Shown piece by piece: positions 52,991-64,000 of a stretch of DNA of 64,000 bases; position 1 is the stretch's first letter, and the number at the start of each line of letters is the position of its first letter. The stretch comes from Tethya wilhelma (lineage: Eukaryota > Porifera > Demospongiae > Tethyida > Tethyidae): NCBI GenBank assembly GCA_964030475.1, contig CAXIPT010000002.1, positions 12,754,270 to 12,818,269 on the forward strand. The letters are read 5' to 3'. A program made the position numbers and the translations under genes. Below the pieces are notes generated by a model. That model was not told the DNA's origin. It saw only the letters and a program-made list of their open reading frames with translations, and ran no database searches.

Positions 52991-55900
52991 TTAACAGAAT
53001 GAAATGCGTGAGTCAATTGACACTGAATCAAAGTTAGTTTCAATTGCAAATGTTTGAACACATTTTAAATTAAATTTGTTCAATTGAAGAGCAGCATTGA
53101 GTGTAAGAAATTGTGATTGAGATAGGCAGGTGTACAATTTCAATGTTTCTAATGTTTGATTACAACGGATCATTTTAGCAACAGAGAACACAATCTCATC
53201 ACTAAGCCTGTCGAATACTCCAATATTCAAGACCTTCAAATGACAATTCTTGCATAGCACCAGAGCAACTGAAGAAATAAATTCGGAGGATGAATACCTT
53301 ATTGCTATCTTTATAAGATTATTATTCTTTTCTAGCAATCTGACAGCTTCACTAGTTCGTTCAAGTTCAAAAAACCTGATACTTTCTAGAGATGATGGCG
53401 AAAAAACTGTCTTCAACATGATCTCTGTTGTTTCGCATGACATGCCACTGTCTCCAATCCAAAGGTCTCTGAGACTGGAAGATGGTGTTACCAAGTGAGA
53501 TAAAGCTTTAATGTCTGCACAGCTAATCCCTGTGTCACATATATAAAGTATTTGCAAAGTCCTGAGATGAGACAATGAATGGAGAAGCTTCACAAGTCCA
53601 CCATTACCAGCCGGATTACAACTAACATTGAGTTCCTTTAAGTTTATCATTAGTGGGATCATGTCAGCCAGTAGATCAAAAGCTGATGCATCTAAAGCAC
53701 ACCCAAGAAATTTTAGTGTCAGAATGTTTGTATGCCCCTTTTGAAAACAAGGACTATAATTGCTTGGAAAACATAATCCATAGTTAAGCATTTCAACTGG
53801 CGCACTACCAAATGACAAACTATGACTTACTTTCAACTTCCACATGCACTTGCTTTTAGCTATACAGTAACCAGCAACATAACAATCAAATGCAGAAATA
53901 TTGAATCCAAAAAAATATGAATCAGAATCTCCAAATAATCTCTCGAAATCTGCCTTCTTTTGAGCTTCATACAAACACTGAGCAAAGAAAGGTTTCACTT
54001 TGCCTTCCCTGTCCTTTCCTCTTCTTGACCGAACCATCTCCCATCCAATTCCACGGAACCCAGTTAGACCAGCCACAAACTTCCAGACTACATCCCAACT
54101 TGTTATAGGTACCTCACAATACTTCTCAAATATTCCTTTCTGATCACTTGGTGAGAGCTGAGAGATGTAAAATGCAGCAAGAAATTCTTGAAAGGTCAAA
54201 TGCAAGAAGCTATGAGAGATTGAAGCTTTTCTCCCCATGTATAACTCAGTTGTACAATTCATGAAACCAAAATGGACAAAGTTATTGGGAAGGTTATGAA
54301 AGATCACCTCATTTCTTTCAAGACCCCCAAATGCTAGCTCACCTAAGGAACTGAATGGTGTGTATAACTGTGGTGGAAGGTCTTCTAATGTTCCTGAGAG
54401 TCCTTCAGTCGATGGGTCATCCTCACCTAAGTGTCGTTGCAGTAGTGTCAGACTCATCTCAGTGTAGAGTTGAGTCATAGTCTGAGGTATAGGCCTATTA
54501 AGGGTTCTATTGTGCCTAAAGGTTTCTGCTATTATTGCACAATTCAGTGGAATATACATCAAGCTTCTGATAGCTGGATGGGTGGATATGTATGTGAAGA
54601 AATCAGCTAATACATCAGGTTTGGAAGCAAAGAAGGTCCTGGCATATTGCTCAACATATTCTTGGGTAAAGCCTATTACTTCTATTTCCTTGTGTATTTT
54701 AGGTCTAACTTTATAAAGCTCGGCTGTGGCAGAAGGACGACCAGTTACAAGCACTGTGCAATGAGAAAGGTATGTACCCTGGATAACTTTAGTTAAAATA
54801 CTAGAACCCTTTTGCTGGAGGGAAGGAGGGAGTTCATCAAAGCCATCTAACATGAACAGTACATCCTTCCCCTCACACATTTCAATCTTAGCTGCTACAG
54901 CTTGCCGGAGCTCCTTGTTGTCATGGTAACACAGATCCTCTACATTGCTAGCTTCTTGCACTCGCTTCTCACGTAACTGAAGAAGAATGACCAGTGAAAA
55001 TCTTTTCAGAGCATCTATTTTGTCCCACTGCCTACAAAGCTCTCCCACACATGTGCTCTTTCCAACACCAGGTGCACCATACATGTAAACACACTTCATT
55101 TTGTGCTGACCTTCTACCGGCCTCATAACCTCCTCTAGTTTGATAGGCTCCTTCTTCTGAAGGATCTCATCTATGTTTCCGTGAAGTGTAGCCTTTGTAA
55201 ATTCATCAGCTTCCGAGCGACTGATTTGACCACTGTGACCTTTGACGAGGGCCAGGTTGATGAACTCATTGCAGGTGAGGTATGGGAACTTGTCCGAAGA
55301 CACAAGAGCACTCTCGTACACTCCTTTCAGATACAGAGCATAGCGTTGTATAGGGTCTAGGGGAATGATGAGCTGTCCAGTGTCAGCGTCTGTGGTGTGC
55401 ATTAAACAATAAACACGAGATCATTGACTCCTAAAGTACGAGTGTAAATCGTAAATCTTAGGTTGAAGAAGTAACCAGTGTTAATTTGATCTCAAACCTC
55501 ACTGTCGATCAGTTCAACTAGATAATTGTTTACGTCACAACAATCATAGCTAGTAAACCAAATGGTTGGCCAGTTTATAACTTACCATTTTCTCTAAGTA
55601 CTTTGCAAACTGCTTCTGCGCAGTCTCCTTTACCAGCTCTCACAAATGCTGTGATCAGAGCCCTGTATGTAGCCATGGGACCAAACTTTTCTTGCCACTT
55701 CTGCAAAGCAGCTCTCCTAGAGAAACAGAACAGGAAGCAAGATAATCCCAGACAAATATGACTTCCACTATATCACATATAAGTGTATACTAACGTTTGG
55801 AGAGGTAGTTCTCCAGGGTATTTCGTTCTGATAGCTCAACTACAGGTCTGGTCAACAGAAGCTGTTCGGCTACATTCCCCTCCCATTCATCCATTGAACG

Positions 55901-56014
55901 GGCAATGGTGCCGAGGTCCTTAGGGACGCCGTCATGATCAAAGTCCAACTTCTTTTCGAGTTTATATCTGTTCTTTTCAGGAATAGAAGCAAAGTAACTG
56001 GCAAGATCAGCCAT
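52991..56014 (-). CDS. Death-NACHT-LRR receptor (NLR family)
   Basis: Intracellular pattern-recognition receptor of the sponge NLR type. Minus-strand exons: 56014-55795 (MADLASYFASIPEKN), 55716-55586 and 55389-52991. The first two exons make a Death-fold domain: PKDLGTIARSMDEWEGN, then RAALQKWQEKFGPMATYRAL and CAEAVCKVLREN. The long exon has Walker A GAPGVGKST, Walker B VLFMLDGFDELP and sensor TGRPSA, the NACHT helical regions (SFLHLTFQEFLAAFYIS), and about six degenerate leucine-rich repeats (LKELNVSCNPAGNGGLVKLL and similar), ending SRISFC. NACHT-LRR is intact. The exon 2/3 phase closes, but exon 1 ends in phase 1 while exon 2 needs phase 2, so one base is lacking at that junction in this assembly. 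The start ATG has a good context (GGCATGG). Confidence 0.9.
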
Positions 56015-56180
56015 GCCAAGGGTTGGAATGGTTTGTTTGTGGTACAATTTGGGGGATTTCCGCGATCGTTAGCTTCTTTCTCTAACGACCATTTCCAGTC
56101 CACATCACCAGGCAGGTGATCTTTAATTAGAGTCAAATCCGAAACCTAAAACAGGACTGCATGAGTTTTTGCTGAAAACC
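56015..56180. promoter_or_regulatory. Shared promoter of NLR and dymeclin genes
   Basis: The two ATGs are head-to-head with 166 bases between them. It contains no TATA box and must hold both 5' UTRs. Confidence 0.6.
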
Positions 56181-56808
56181 ATGGGTGTCACCACGTCTAC
56201 AAGTCTGTCAAAGTTGAATGAAAATCCTGTGCTGCTCAAATTCGTCGGTTCAAATTCAATTCCGGAGAGTCACGAATTTTGGAAGGAGCTGCTTACCTTC
56301 TCATATGTACCACCAAAGTCAGTGTAAGTTTTAGTGTTCTATAGTTTGTTTACACAAATTACATCTTATCTTGTTCTTTTTTTAGAGCTGAAGCCAAGGT
56401 TTTAGAGGAAACAGTCAAACCACTCTTAGAATCATTAGGTAAATTGTGTGCATTTTTGTTGTGCTGGATAGTGCAATGTATTGTCATCTGTACTAACACA
56501 CACTAACACACAGTGAGGAACAACCCCCACACTGGTAACCTTAGGAGCTTGGTGAAGATGTTCTTGGAGTTGGCCTCTCCTCTCAGAGATGAATCAAAAT
56601 GTGAAAGGTACTACCTCTATTTGTATGTCCTTCCCTTGCTGTAGTACATGTATATGCTAGAAGTAATACCCACTTCTGCTGTTGTGCAGTTTAGTTTACT
56701 TATGTTAGGTGATTGTCATTTGGCAACTAACACGAATATATTGTTACTGTATAGCTTAGACACACTGCTTGAACCTGCAATGCACACTATAATGTAATAC
56801 GTTGTACC

Positions 56809-56859
<51 letters not shown>

Positions 56860-56860
56860 N

Positions 56861-56919
<59 letters not shown>

Positions 56920-59900
56920 CTTCCCCCAGCAATGTAGCCACCTGGCAGGTGCACAATGCTCTCCTCATCATTCGACTTGCACTGAAGTACATCCAGGAAC
57001 ATCATTCAGAGACCGAGGCTATCCTCCAGCTAGATGGATCTAAAACCATCCCACAAATCACGTCTCTTGAAGATACTACCACAAGCCAAGCAGATCAGGT
57101 GACCAAACCGAAGAATACTCAAGTGGCATCTACCACTGGTCATGTGACACCAACTACTGGTCACGTTACTGTCAGCAGCACGGCTTCTTCTTCCTCTGAA
57201 ACGCTAACAAAACTCTCCAACCCTCTCTTGAATTCTGTGGCTGATCACGTAGCAGGTAGATCTGAGGATGTGAAGCTGGCCAGAACACCAGCTGTGAGCA
57301 GCAGCAATAACGGTGGCTCTGTCATTAACCCAGTGGAAGTGGCAGCAATGGGAGCACTGCTATCAAGACAACTGGTGGAGGGACTGGTGGCATTGCTGGC
57401 TGAAGTACCACTGATGTGAGTCAGAATTTACGATAGTGTAGAGCATGAGTGCATGTACATAAGCATTCCAATGACTGAGAGTTTGTGTGACTGTGTTGTG
57501 ATGTAAAGCTGTGTTAGTTGGTGTGAAGTGACCATTGTGAATGAGAATTGATTGTTTTGAGAATTGGTGTCAATGTGTGTTAAACTGGTAGATGTTAGTC
57601 ACTGTAAATTGGTAATAATCTTGTGACAATGACCCATATAAAATTATGTTTGTGTGTGTGGGTGTGCTGCCTTAGTCTATCGAGCTAGACCTTTTCTTTC
57701 TACCCCTGACCCTGTTGTAGATCAAGGATAGAAAAAAGGGTCTAGCTTGATAGGCTAGTGCTCTCTCAATGAGGGTCCAGAAAGAACACCTATGAGTGAG
57801 TTACAAGCTCAACACCTGAGTGGCTTGGCCTTTGTTAGGATTTGTATGAGTTGTCTAGGTGTGTCTCAGCTAACAGAGAAGGATTACATACTTTTGCTGT
57901 AGTAGCTACATAGCTAAATGCTTAGGTACTGAACAGTATTTACATCCATTCAGTTCTGAGTCACAATGAACCATACAAATTGCCCCTGTGTGGTTGCTGC
58001 ATTCAGACTTGTGATTTGTATAATATGTATGTAGTTATGTGTCTCCAATGCAATTCTGTATATTACTTGACATCCAGCCCGTTCACCTATGATGTTCATC
58101 TTGAGGCCATCAATCTCTTCCTGGTTCTCCTCTCCTCTCAGATGTACCCTCGCCACTCCTCTGGCATCTTCCTCAGGCACATCCTGGCCACACCCAGGTC
58201 AGTCCTCACCACCTGATACAATAAGCTGTGTGAAATTGCTTTGACACCTCACCTACGAGCTGTTTAAGTCCTTTTCTTGTTTTCTCAAGGTTAAATACAC
58301 TGCACTTATACACCACACCATGCACATGTGTACCTGTCTGTTTCTTTGCTGTGTTTCCTAAATCTCTATTGTGTCATGGTTTATTGTGTAGCTGTGTTAG
58401 CCTCATCTACAGGCCAGCCTTTACTGCTTTAAAGTATTATGGTAATGTTGTCTTCCCTGCAGTGACATGGCCAGCCTCCTGGTCCACTCTCTGATTCAAC
58501 ACTTCATCTCCCAGCACCCTCTTCCTCCTCAAGACTTCAGAACACAGTCCACAGGAATCATATCATCAATCACATGTGAGTCACAGCAATGGGGGCCTTA
58601 AGATTGTAACAATGGACCTCTGAGGGTTGCTTCTTTCATTGTGTTGTGCATTTACATTACTGTTGTCTTACGATTGGTTCTTAAACTTAACTGCTATACT
58701 CCTAGCCTCCTTCCTTGTGAATATTTGCTTCACCAATGACACTATTATACTCATACTGACTCATTGACTAACATCTACCTTTTGATGGAGTATAACAATC
58801 TGAAAGTCCAATTTATTGTGTTGGTAAAGGTCGTCAACAGACTATGCTAATAATAGACCGTGTTAATCCTTGCCCCTCTCTCTCTCTGCAGCTGGTCTGT
58901 GGTCCCTGGTGATGCCTGCCCGGTCCTCAGGAGTAGCTCACTCTCCTCTGGCAGACCAGTCTCTACTACTGATGCTGGTCATAAGCCACCAAGAGTCCAA
59001 AGGTCAGAATGCCTTCAGATCGGCCTTGTTCTCCTTCACTGATGACCATGAGAGTAAGAGCCCCTCCTCCTTCTCAGTCACCATGGAGAAACTATACCTC
59101 ACCCTCTGCCAGTGAGTCATGAGATATGTTATGTATCCCTTCTTAGCTTTTTCTTTGTTGTCATGGAAAGTATATTACTTTTCAACTGTGACACAAACAC
59201 TTCAATGCTTATTTGTATGCTGAAGCAGTTATTCTGTTTACTGTATGTAATTTGTAAGCTCTGTGTGCTTCAGTCTTTCAATTGTGTCTCTTCCCTCCCT
59301 CCAGCCAACTCACTAATGAGCAGACTACCTTGTTCTTGTATCTCTTGCTTCAAGGCAACTCTAATGTGGCCAGTTTCATCTTCTCAAGATCAGATATTGA
59401 CCAACTGGTAAGAGACACAATATTATGGTGAACTAGGGACAGCAGGGAATACAGCCTCATTCCCAGGCCTTATACAGTATGTATGGGGAAGGCCTGGGTA
59501 CGAGGCTAGGGAAGACCTGGTTAATGAGGCTCCCCATCTTGAACAATTCAATTCCTCTCTCACTTACACCCCATCTTCCCTGGCCTCAGGTTCTTCCTCT
59601 GCTCCATCTCCTCCATGACTGTGGTAACCAGAGCTCTCATCACATCTACATGTTGCTCATCATTGTCCTCATTCTGAGTCAGGATGACTGCTTCAACAAG
59701 TCCATCCATGAAGTGGTAAATTAATGCACCCTAACTAGTAGTACACTGAGTGCAGGGAAATTGCCTTGCAGATTTAGCTAAAAAATTATGCGCATTCAGA
59801 AGCGGTCTGCTAAGCTAGCCAGAGTCAATGATCTGACACCGTATAGCTGGAAATTTTTGCATGGTGGAAATTTTCGTATTTTTCGTATGCCGTTTGAATA

Positions 59901-62281
59901 TACGAAATTTAAAACTACGCAAAAAATTTCTGCCGCATTTTTAATGATTTATACGAAATTTTGCACCAAAAAAATTTCCTGCTATACGGTAGCTTAAATA
60001 TTGGCAATTTGCTGGTAATCACAATCATTTGGTAAAAGTGTGGGTAACAAACAAGCTAGTAACTCACCTCTTCTGGTGTTCAACAGTTAGCTAGAGAATT
60101 TTAAGTATTGCAACCAGTGACAGTGAGCACTCCAGTGACTGTCACTGTCACAGTGCTCTGTATACACATGTGTCAGTGACATTGGTCGGTAAAGGTCATC
60201 AGATTCAAATCATGATAAAAGCATGCCAGAACAATTATTGCCAAATTGGCACCATTTTCATCTTGTGTTTTGATGCTTAATTTCCACAATTTTTGACCCT
60301 GCACGATAACATGCCTCTGCTGCAATAATTAGTCTTATACATTGTAAGTAGCAGACCTGTTGTCCGACCCTATATTAGCTTTAGATGTTCCCTTTGATTG
60401 TCAATATTAATGACCTACTGTTGCCATCAATTTTACTATCAACACTAGTACGGTGGCATAGAGCAGCACAGAACTACCAAGAGTGTATTAGTCCACTGGT
60501 AATCATACTCTGTTTGTCAACTTTTGCTAGGTATTGATTTTCTAATTACCTCCTAGAGCCTCAACTGATCCACCCACTAGTTAGAAGTGTGATCCATAAT
60601 GATCACCACTGAATAATGAGCCAATTATGGTTTCTTTGTTCATTTTCCTAACAGCAGCAACTCCGGATCCAGCCGAAGTAGTAACCACAACAGAGGAATT
60701 ATCTTGACAGCTGTCCAGGAAGACCAGACCAGTTGAAAGAACGCAAGATCATTGAGCTCTTTGAAAACCTCACTGCAGCATTGGTGTCACTGTATGAGAT
60801 AGTACCTGAGGATCTAAAAATGTTTACTATCCAGACACTGTCTAAGGTGGCTTGGTACTCTGAGAGGTCAGTGACTAACATCCCTCTGGGCAGTCTCATG
60901 GTGATGGTCCTGGTCAGAACATACAAGTCAACATCTCACAGATCAGAGTGAGTCAATAATGACCAGTGAAAAAAAGAAAGGCCTAGCTTATCCATACCAT
61001 AGCCACATGTTGTGAAAGAAGAAATGGCTAAAGTGGAAGGAGCCTGCATGTCTTTAGCTATGTGGATATTTTCCCACTAGTATTCACATTCTTTGTTATT
61101 GTTTTGCCTCATGGTCTGGTAGGTTCCACCCACATGTAACATGTAGCTGTATCAACATGACCTTTAATTTGGCTTCTATGAATTGCATCACTAAATTCAT
61201 GTCCTCCAGTATGTGTGCTTGCCATAACATATTGCATGATTTGTTGTTTAATGAAGCCAGTAATGATTATCTTTGCATGAGGAATGTCACTGATTGTTAT
61301 TGTTTTTATTTCTGTTGTTAGGATAAGTACCTCCACACCAACTGTCTGGCAGCCTTGGCTAACATGTCCTCTCATTTCCACTCCCTTCCTTTGGATGCTG
61401 CACAGAAAGTAGGTTCCATTTAAAGACCACCACTATCATTTCTCTCACCATGCATCTGGTGTACTCATTGTGTCCCTCTAGTTTGTTTAAGCTGTTGGCT
61501 AAGAAGCATCAGAAGGTGAGTGAGAAGTTGAGGAGTGTTCCCAGTTCCCCTGCCAGTAAGACCAGCCCCAGCAGCCCTCCTGTTGATTCAGAGTCATCAG
61601 ACAATGTGAGCTCACTAAATATAGATAGACTCACTCAGTGTACAACATAGCCTCGTCCCCAGGCCCAAAAAGAGGGTCTGGTGTCTACTGACTGCGCATG
61701 CGCGTAATTCCAGCGAAAAAAAGATTGATCTACAGTCCTACCTGGGTTGGCAACTGCTGCTATTCCACTCTTTTCTTCTGGAAATATATCAAGTAAGTGC
61801 TTGGAAAGAGATAAGCGTTCTTTTAGCTTTTCTATGCCTAGCGCTTCGAAAAATACCTATGACGTAATTCAGTCAACAGAGTATACGTACAATTTTACGG
61901 GGAAATTTACGATGTACCCAGATTTTGGGTACAAACTGGCGCATGCGCAGTCAATAGATACCAGGCCCTCTTTTGGGGGCTATGTACAACACTGTATGCA
62001 TGTCTCCCCCAAACCTCCTGTGTCCCCCTCTGTAGGCTGCAGATCATTCCATCTGGCTGGAGGAGATTCTCCAGATGGTGTTGGAGATCACCAACTCCAG
62101 TCTCACTCACAACCTCCACAACAACCCTCATCTGGTCTACTCCCTCCTCTACCAGAGAGAGGTGTTTGAACCTTATCGGACACACCCCTCTCTCATGGAC
62201 CTCGTGCAGAACATTGAGACTGTGAGTGCAATGGACACATGTACATGTATGCCCCATAGTCATAACATAGCGTGTGACACA

Positions 62282-62344
<63 letters not shown>

Positions 62345-62761
62345 AGGTGATAGCCTTCTTCTCCACTAAGCTAGAGAATAGTGGTCCCTCCCCCTATTCC
62401 TCAGCATTTGTACTGGAGACTATCATACAGGCTTCAAAGTCATGGCCCAGGAATAGACTCAGAGTAAGTTTAGTGCTGGTCATAAATTGTACATACACAC
62501 TCCCACTAACTGCACAAATAGTTGATCATAGGATCAACAGCAGCCTCACAGACATACTCAATTGCTCAGGAATGAGCTGTATTTCCTAGAGATGCCTTTT
62601 GTGATCTCTTACTCCATACCCAGGTGTTTCCAGAATTGAAGTTCCGTTATGTTGAAGAAGACCAGCCAGAGGAGTTCTTCATTCCCTATGTGTGGACACT
62701 AGTCTTTAAATCATCAGCACTGCATTGGGACAATAGCAAAATTCATTTCTCTACCTCTTAG
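56181..62761 (+). CDS. DYM: Dymeclin
   Basis: Golgi-associated peripheral protein of secretory trafficking. Fifteen exons: 56181-56323, 56386-56438, 56514-56607, 56930-57415, 58078-58197, 58463-58575, 58892-59111, 59305-59407, 59590-59715, 60835-60947, 61322-61408, 61482-61605, 62036-62221, 62347-62463, 62624-62761. Sum 2223 nt, about 740 residues (human 669). It starts MG, with the N-myristoylation glycine kept. Recognised blocks: [133 protein letters not shown]. Exon 4 carries a Thr/Ser-rich insertion absent from human. Exon 11 in its conserved frame does not join exon 10 or exon 12 by GT-AG, although canonical splicing keeps the whole frame open. The exon 10 acceptor is my best guess. Confidence 0.93.
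56813..56929 (+). repeat. (CT)n tract forming the 3' splice site of dymeclin exon 4
   Basis: About 105 bases of CT (one unresolved base at 56860), then CCCCTTCCCCCAG and exon 4. Opposite-strand ER-rich frames are artefacts. Confidence 0.92.
57672..57758. repeat. Hairpin, CTAGACC(C)TTTT stem
   Basis: TCTATCGAGCTAGACCTTTT with CTTTCTA is mirrored by GATAGAAAAAAGGGTCTAGC and TTGATAGG. A single arm of the same family lies at ~50378-50410 in SMAD intron 6. Confidence 0.8.
59450..59508. repeat. GCCTC-ended hairpin in dymeclin intron 8
   Basis: CAGCCTCATTCCCAGGCCTT and AAGGCCTGGGTACGAGGCTA, 59 bases end to end, the most compact member of the family. Confidence 0.85.
59839..59989. mobile_element. 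CCGTATAGC-family MITE (copy 7) in dymeclin intron 9
   Basis: CCGTATAGCTGGAAATTTTT at the left and AATTTCCTGCTATACGG at the right. The right flank is TA; the left flank has mutated. Interior GGTGGAAATTTTCGTATTTT matches the 32205 copy. Confidence 0.85.
61648..61983. mobile_element. GCCTC-ended element, ~335 bp, dymeclin intron 12
   Basis: Left ATAGCCTCGTCCCCAGGCCC and AAAAAGAGGG plus TGACTGCGCATGCGC; right GCGCATGCGCAGTCA, then CCCTCTTTTGGGGGCTAT. Longest member of the family, with matched sub-terminal GCGCATGCGC blocks. Confidence 0.82.
62284..62346 (+). repeat. (CT)n tract forming the 3' splice site of dymeclin exon 14
   Basis: The CT run ends CTCTCACTCAG at the acceptor; exon 14 starts at 62347. 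Confidence 0.92.
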
Positions 62762-62848
62762 CTAATAATAGATTCATGTGGTTTCTGATTATGAATGTTG
62801 ACCTTTGAGATGGGAGTGTGCATGTCTGTTTGCTGATTTGAAAAAAAA

Positions 62849-63931
62849 ATGCCGAAAGGAAAAAAGAAGGCTAGAGCAAGAAAGGATCGGTGTTTCAAGG
62901 CTTGTGTCAGAGGAGAGTTTGAAGAAGTACTGGCAGCTATTGAAGAAGCCAGTAGTAAAAGTGAAACAAAGCAGTTCACATGGCAATATAGACACCATCC
63001 TGTACACTTTGCAGCAGCCTATGGAGACCTAGATGTGGTAAGAACACTAATAGAGGAGTATAAATGTGATGCTGAATGTAGAAACAATCAGGGAGTCACT
63101 CCCTTGCACTATGCTAGCCTTGGTGGTCATGCCCATGTTGTTGAGTACCTTCTCAAAGAAAGGCATTGTGACCCCAATGTACTGGATAAACAAAAGGCAT
63201 CACCACTACATTATGTATGTTGGGGTACTTATGATAACTTAAAGCAACAGCAGAAAAGAAGTGAGAACGAGAAAGACCATTTTTGGACTAACTGGAATTA
63301 TAAGGAAAAGTTGTCAAGTGTGTGTCTAATGAATTCAGCAAATTGGATGTATCACAATACTGCAATGAAACTTCGCTACAACCGAGGCCATATTAGAATT
63401 GCAAGAAGCCTGGTTCAGTATCAATATGAAAACAGTCCTTTAGCTGACTGTGAGCCATCTAGGTCAACAGAGCCTTTAAACAAGCACTCTCAGAAGCCAA
63501 TGTTGCTTGAATTGGCTTGCCAATGTGGTTCCCTTGAGAACTTGAATTACTTTTCTGACAGTGTCCACATCAATATAGGTGAAAAATTAGAATCGTTGCT
63601 CTGTATAGCATGTAATTATGAACAAGTAGACATTGTTATATTCCTTATTCAAAAATATGTAAAGAAGGATGTGGAGTTACCAATTGGTACTCTCATTCTT
63701 GTGGTAGCTTGTTCAGTAAATAATTTGACCATTGTCAAATTTATTATAGAACAAAAAGTTGTCAATGTTACCTGTTACCTAGTAGAAATTGCAGCAGATA
63801 AGGGAGCAAATTACCATGTTTTGACATATTTAGTGGAAAATATGTCAGAAGAACATGATCCAGAAAAAAGCACTGCATTTTCCCAGATGCCACAGTATAG
63901 GCACCAAGAGTTCAATGTCCATTACAAGTAG
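62849..63931 (+). CDS. Ankyrin-repeat protein (possibly truncated)
   Basis: A 360-residue single-exon frame. Lysine-rich N-terminus (MPKGKKKARARK), then ankyrin repeats: HPVHFAAAYGDLDVVRTLIE, GVTPLHYASLGGHAHVVEYLL and ASPLHYVCW (~50-140). A region of less regular repeats follows (LLELACQCGSLENLNYF, LLCIACNYEQVDIVIFLIQ, LILVVACSVNNLTIVKFIIE). The repeats suggest a cytosolic scaffold; no partner domain is visible. It starts 87 bases after the dymeclin stop on the same strand, at an ATG preceded by nine A residues. The stop TAG (63929-63931) is followed immediately by a dispersed repeat, so the original C-terminus may have been lost to an insertion. Confidence 0.8.
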   Translation: MPKGKKKARARKDRCFKACVRGEFEEVLAAIEEASSKSETKQFTWQYRHHPVHFAAAYGDLDVVRTLIEEYKCDAECRNNQGVTPLHYASLGGHAHVVEYLLKERHCDPNVLDKQKASPLHYVCWGTYDNLKQQQKRSENEKDHFWTNWNYKEKLSSVCLMNSANWMYHNTAMKLRYNRGHIRIARSLVQYQYENSPLADCEPSRSTEPLNKHSQKPMLLELACQCGSLENLNYFSDSVHINIGEKLESLLCIACNYEQVDIVIFLIQKYVKKDVELPIGTLILVVACSVNNLTIVKFIIEQKVVNVTCYLVEIAADKGANYHVLTYLVENMSEEHDPEKSTAFSQMPQYRHQEFNVHYK

Positions 63932-63951
63932 TAAAAATTTCAAAAAAATAA

Positions 63952-64000
63952 ATAGTGTAGGAATGGGCAGTGCGTTAAAAAGTATTGGAACAAGGCATGT
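63952..64000. repeat. Dispersed repeat (partner of 12109), cut by window end
   Basis: GTGTAGGAATGGGCAGTGC then AACAAGGCATGT, same orientation as at 12.1 kb. Starts within about 25 bases of the ankyrin ORF stop. Confidence 0.7.

Overview
The window is animal nuclear DNA. Its genes have short GT-AG introns and lie a few hundred bases apart, embedded in dense non-autonomous repeats. The gene set (TGF-beta R-SMAD, mago nashi, translin, dymeclin, MFSD9-like carrier, IQCE-like protein, Death/NACHT/LRR receptor) together with compact spacing and AT-rich miniature elements points to a demosponge, most likely an Amphimedon-type genome. The species is my inference, not a search result.

Layout. 1-8.0 kb is a repeat island: four copies of a ~575-bp unit, four fold-back elements, a TTAA-flanked element, a hAT-like element and a CACTGTC minisatellite. 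8.0-14.4 kb holds a decayed IQCE exon copy, a broken SAM methyltransferase, an ATP-grasp ligase with its own TATA box, and an intronless protein of the MurL (muropeptide L-Glu epimerase) family. 14.9-34.3 kb is an IQCE-like coiled-coil/IQ gene on the minus strand that has undergone partial tandem duplication. One large intron of it contains an intact methyltransferase exon and a methyltransferase pseudogene on the plus strand.

34.4-52.3 kb is a run of plus-strand genes with exons resolved here: mago nashi (6 exons), MFSD9-like transporter (5), translin (6) and a SMAD2/3-type R-SMAD (7). 53.0-56.0 kb is a Death-NACHT-LRR receptor on the minus strand, head-to-head with dymeclin (15 exons, 56.2-62.8 kb). 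An ankyrin-repeat ORF closes the window and runs into a repeat.

How genes may work together. Most neighbours are unrelated housekeeping or signalling genes. The exception is the 9-14 kb trio (methyltransferase, ATP-grasp ligase, MurL-like epimerase). All are single-exon or nearly so, in a genome where neighbours have many introns. Together they look like a small-molecule or peptide-tailoring set acquired from bacteria: ligate, epimerise a glutamate, methylate. That pathway is inference and is the most interesting lead here. The window also contains unusually clean internal controls, because several transposable elements can be seen in both filled and empty paralogous sites.
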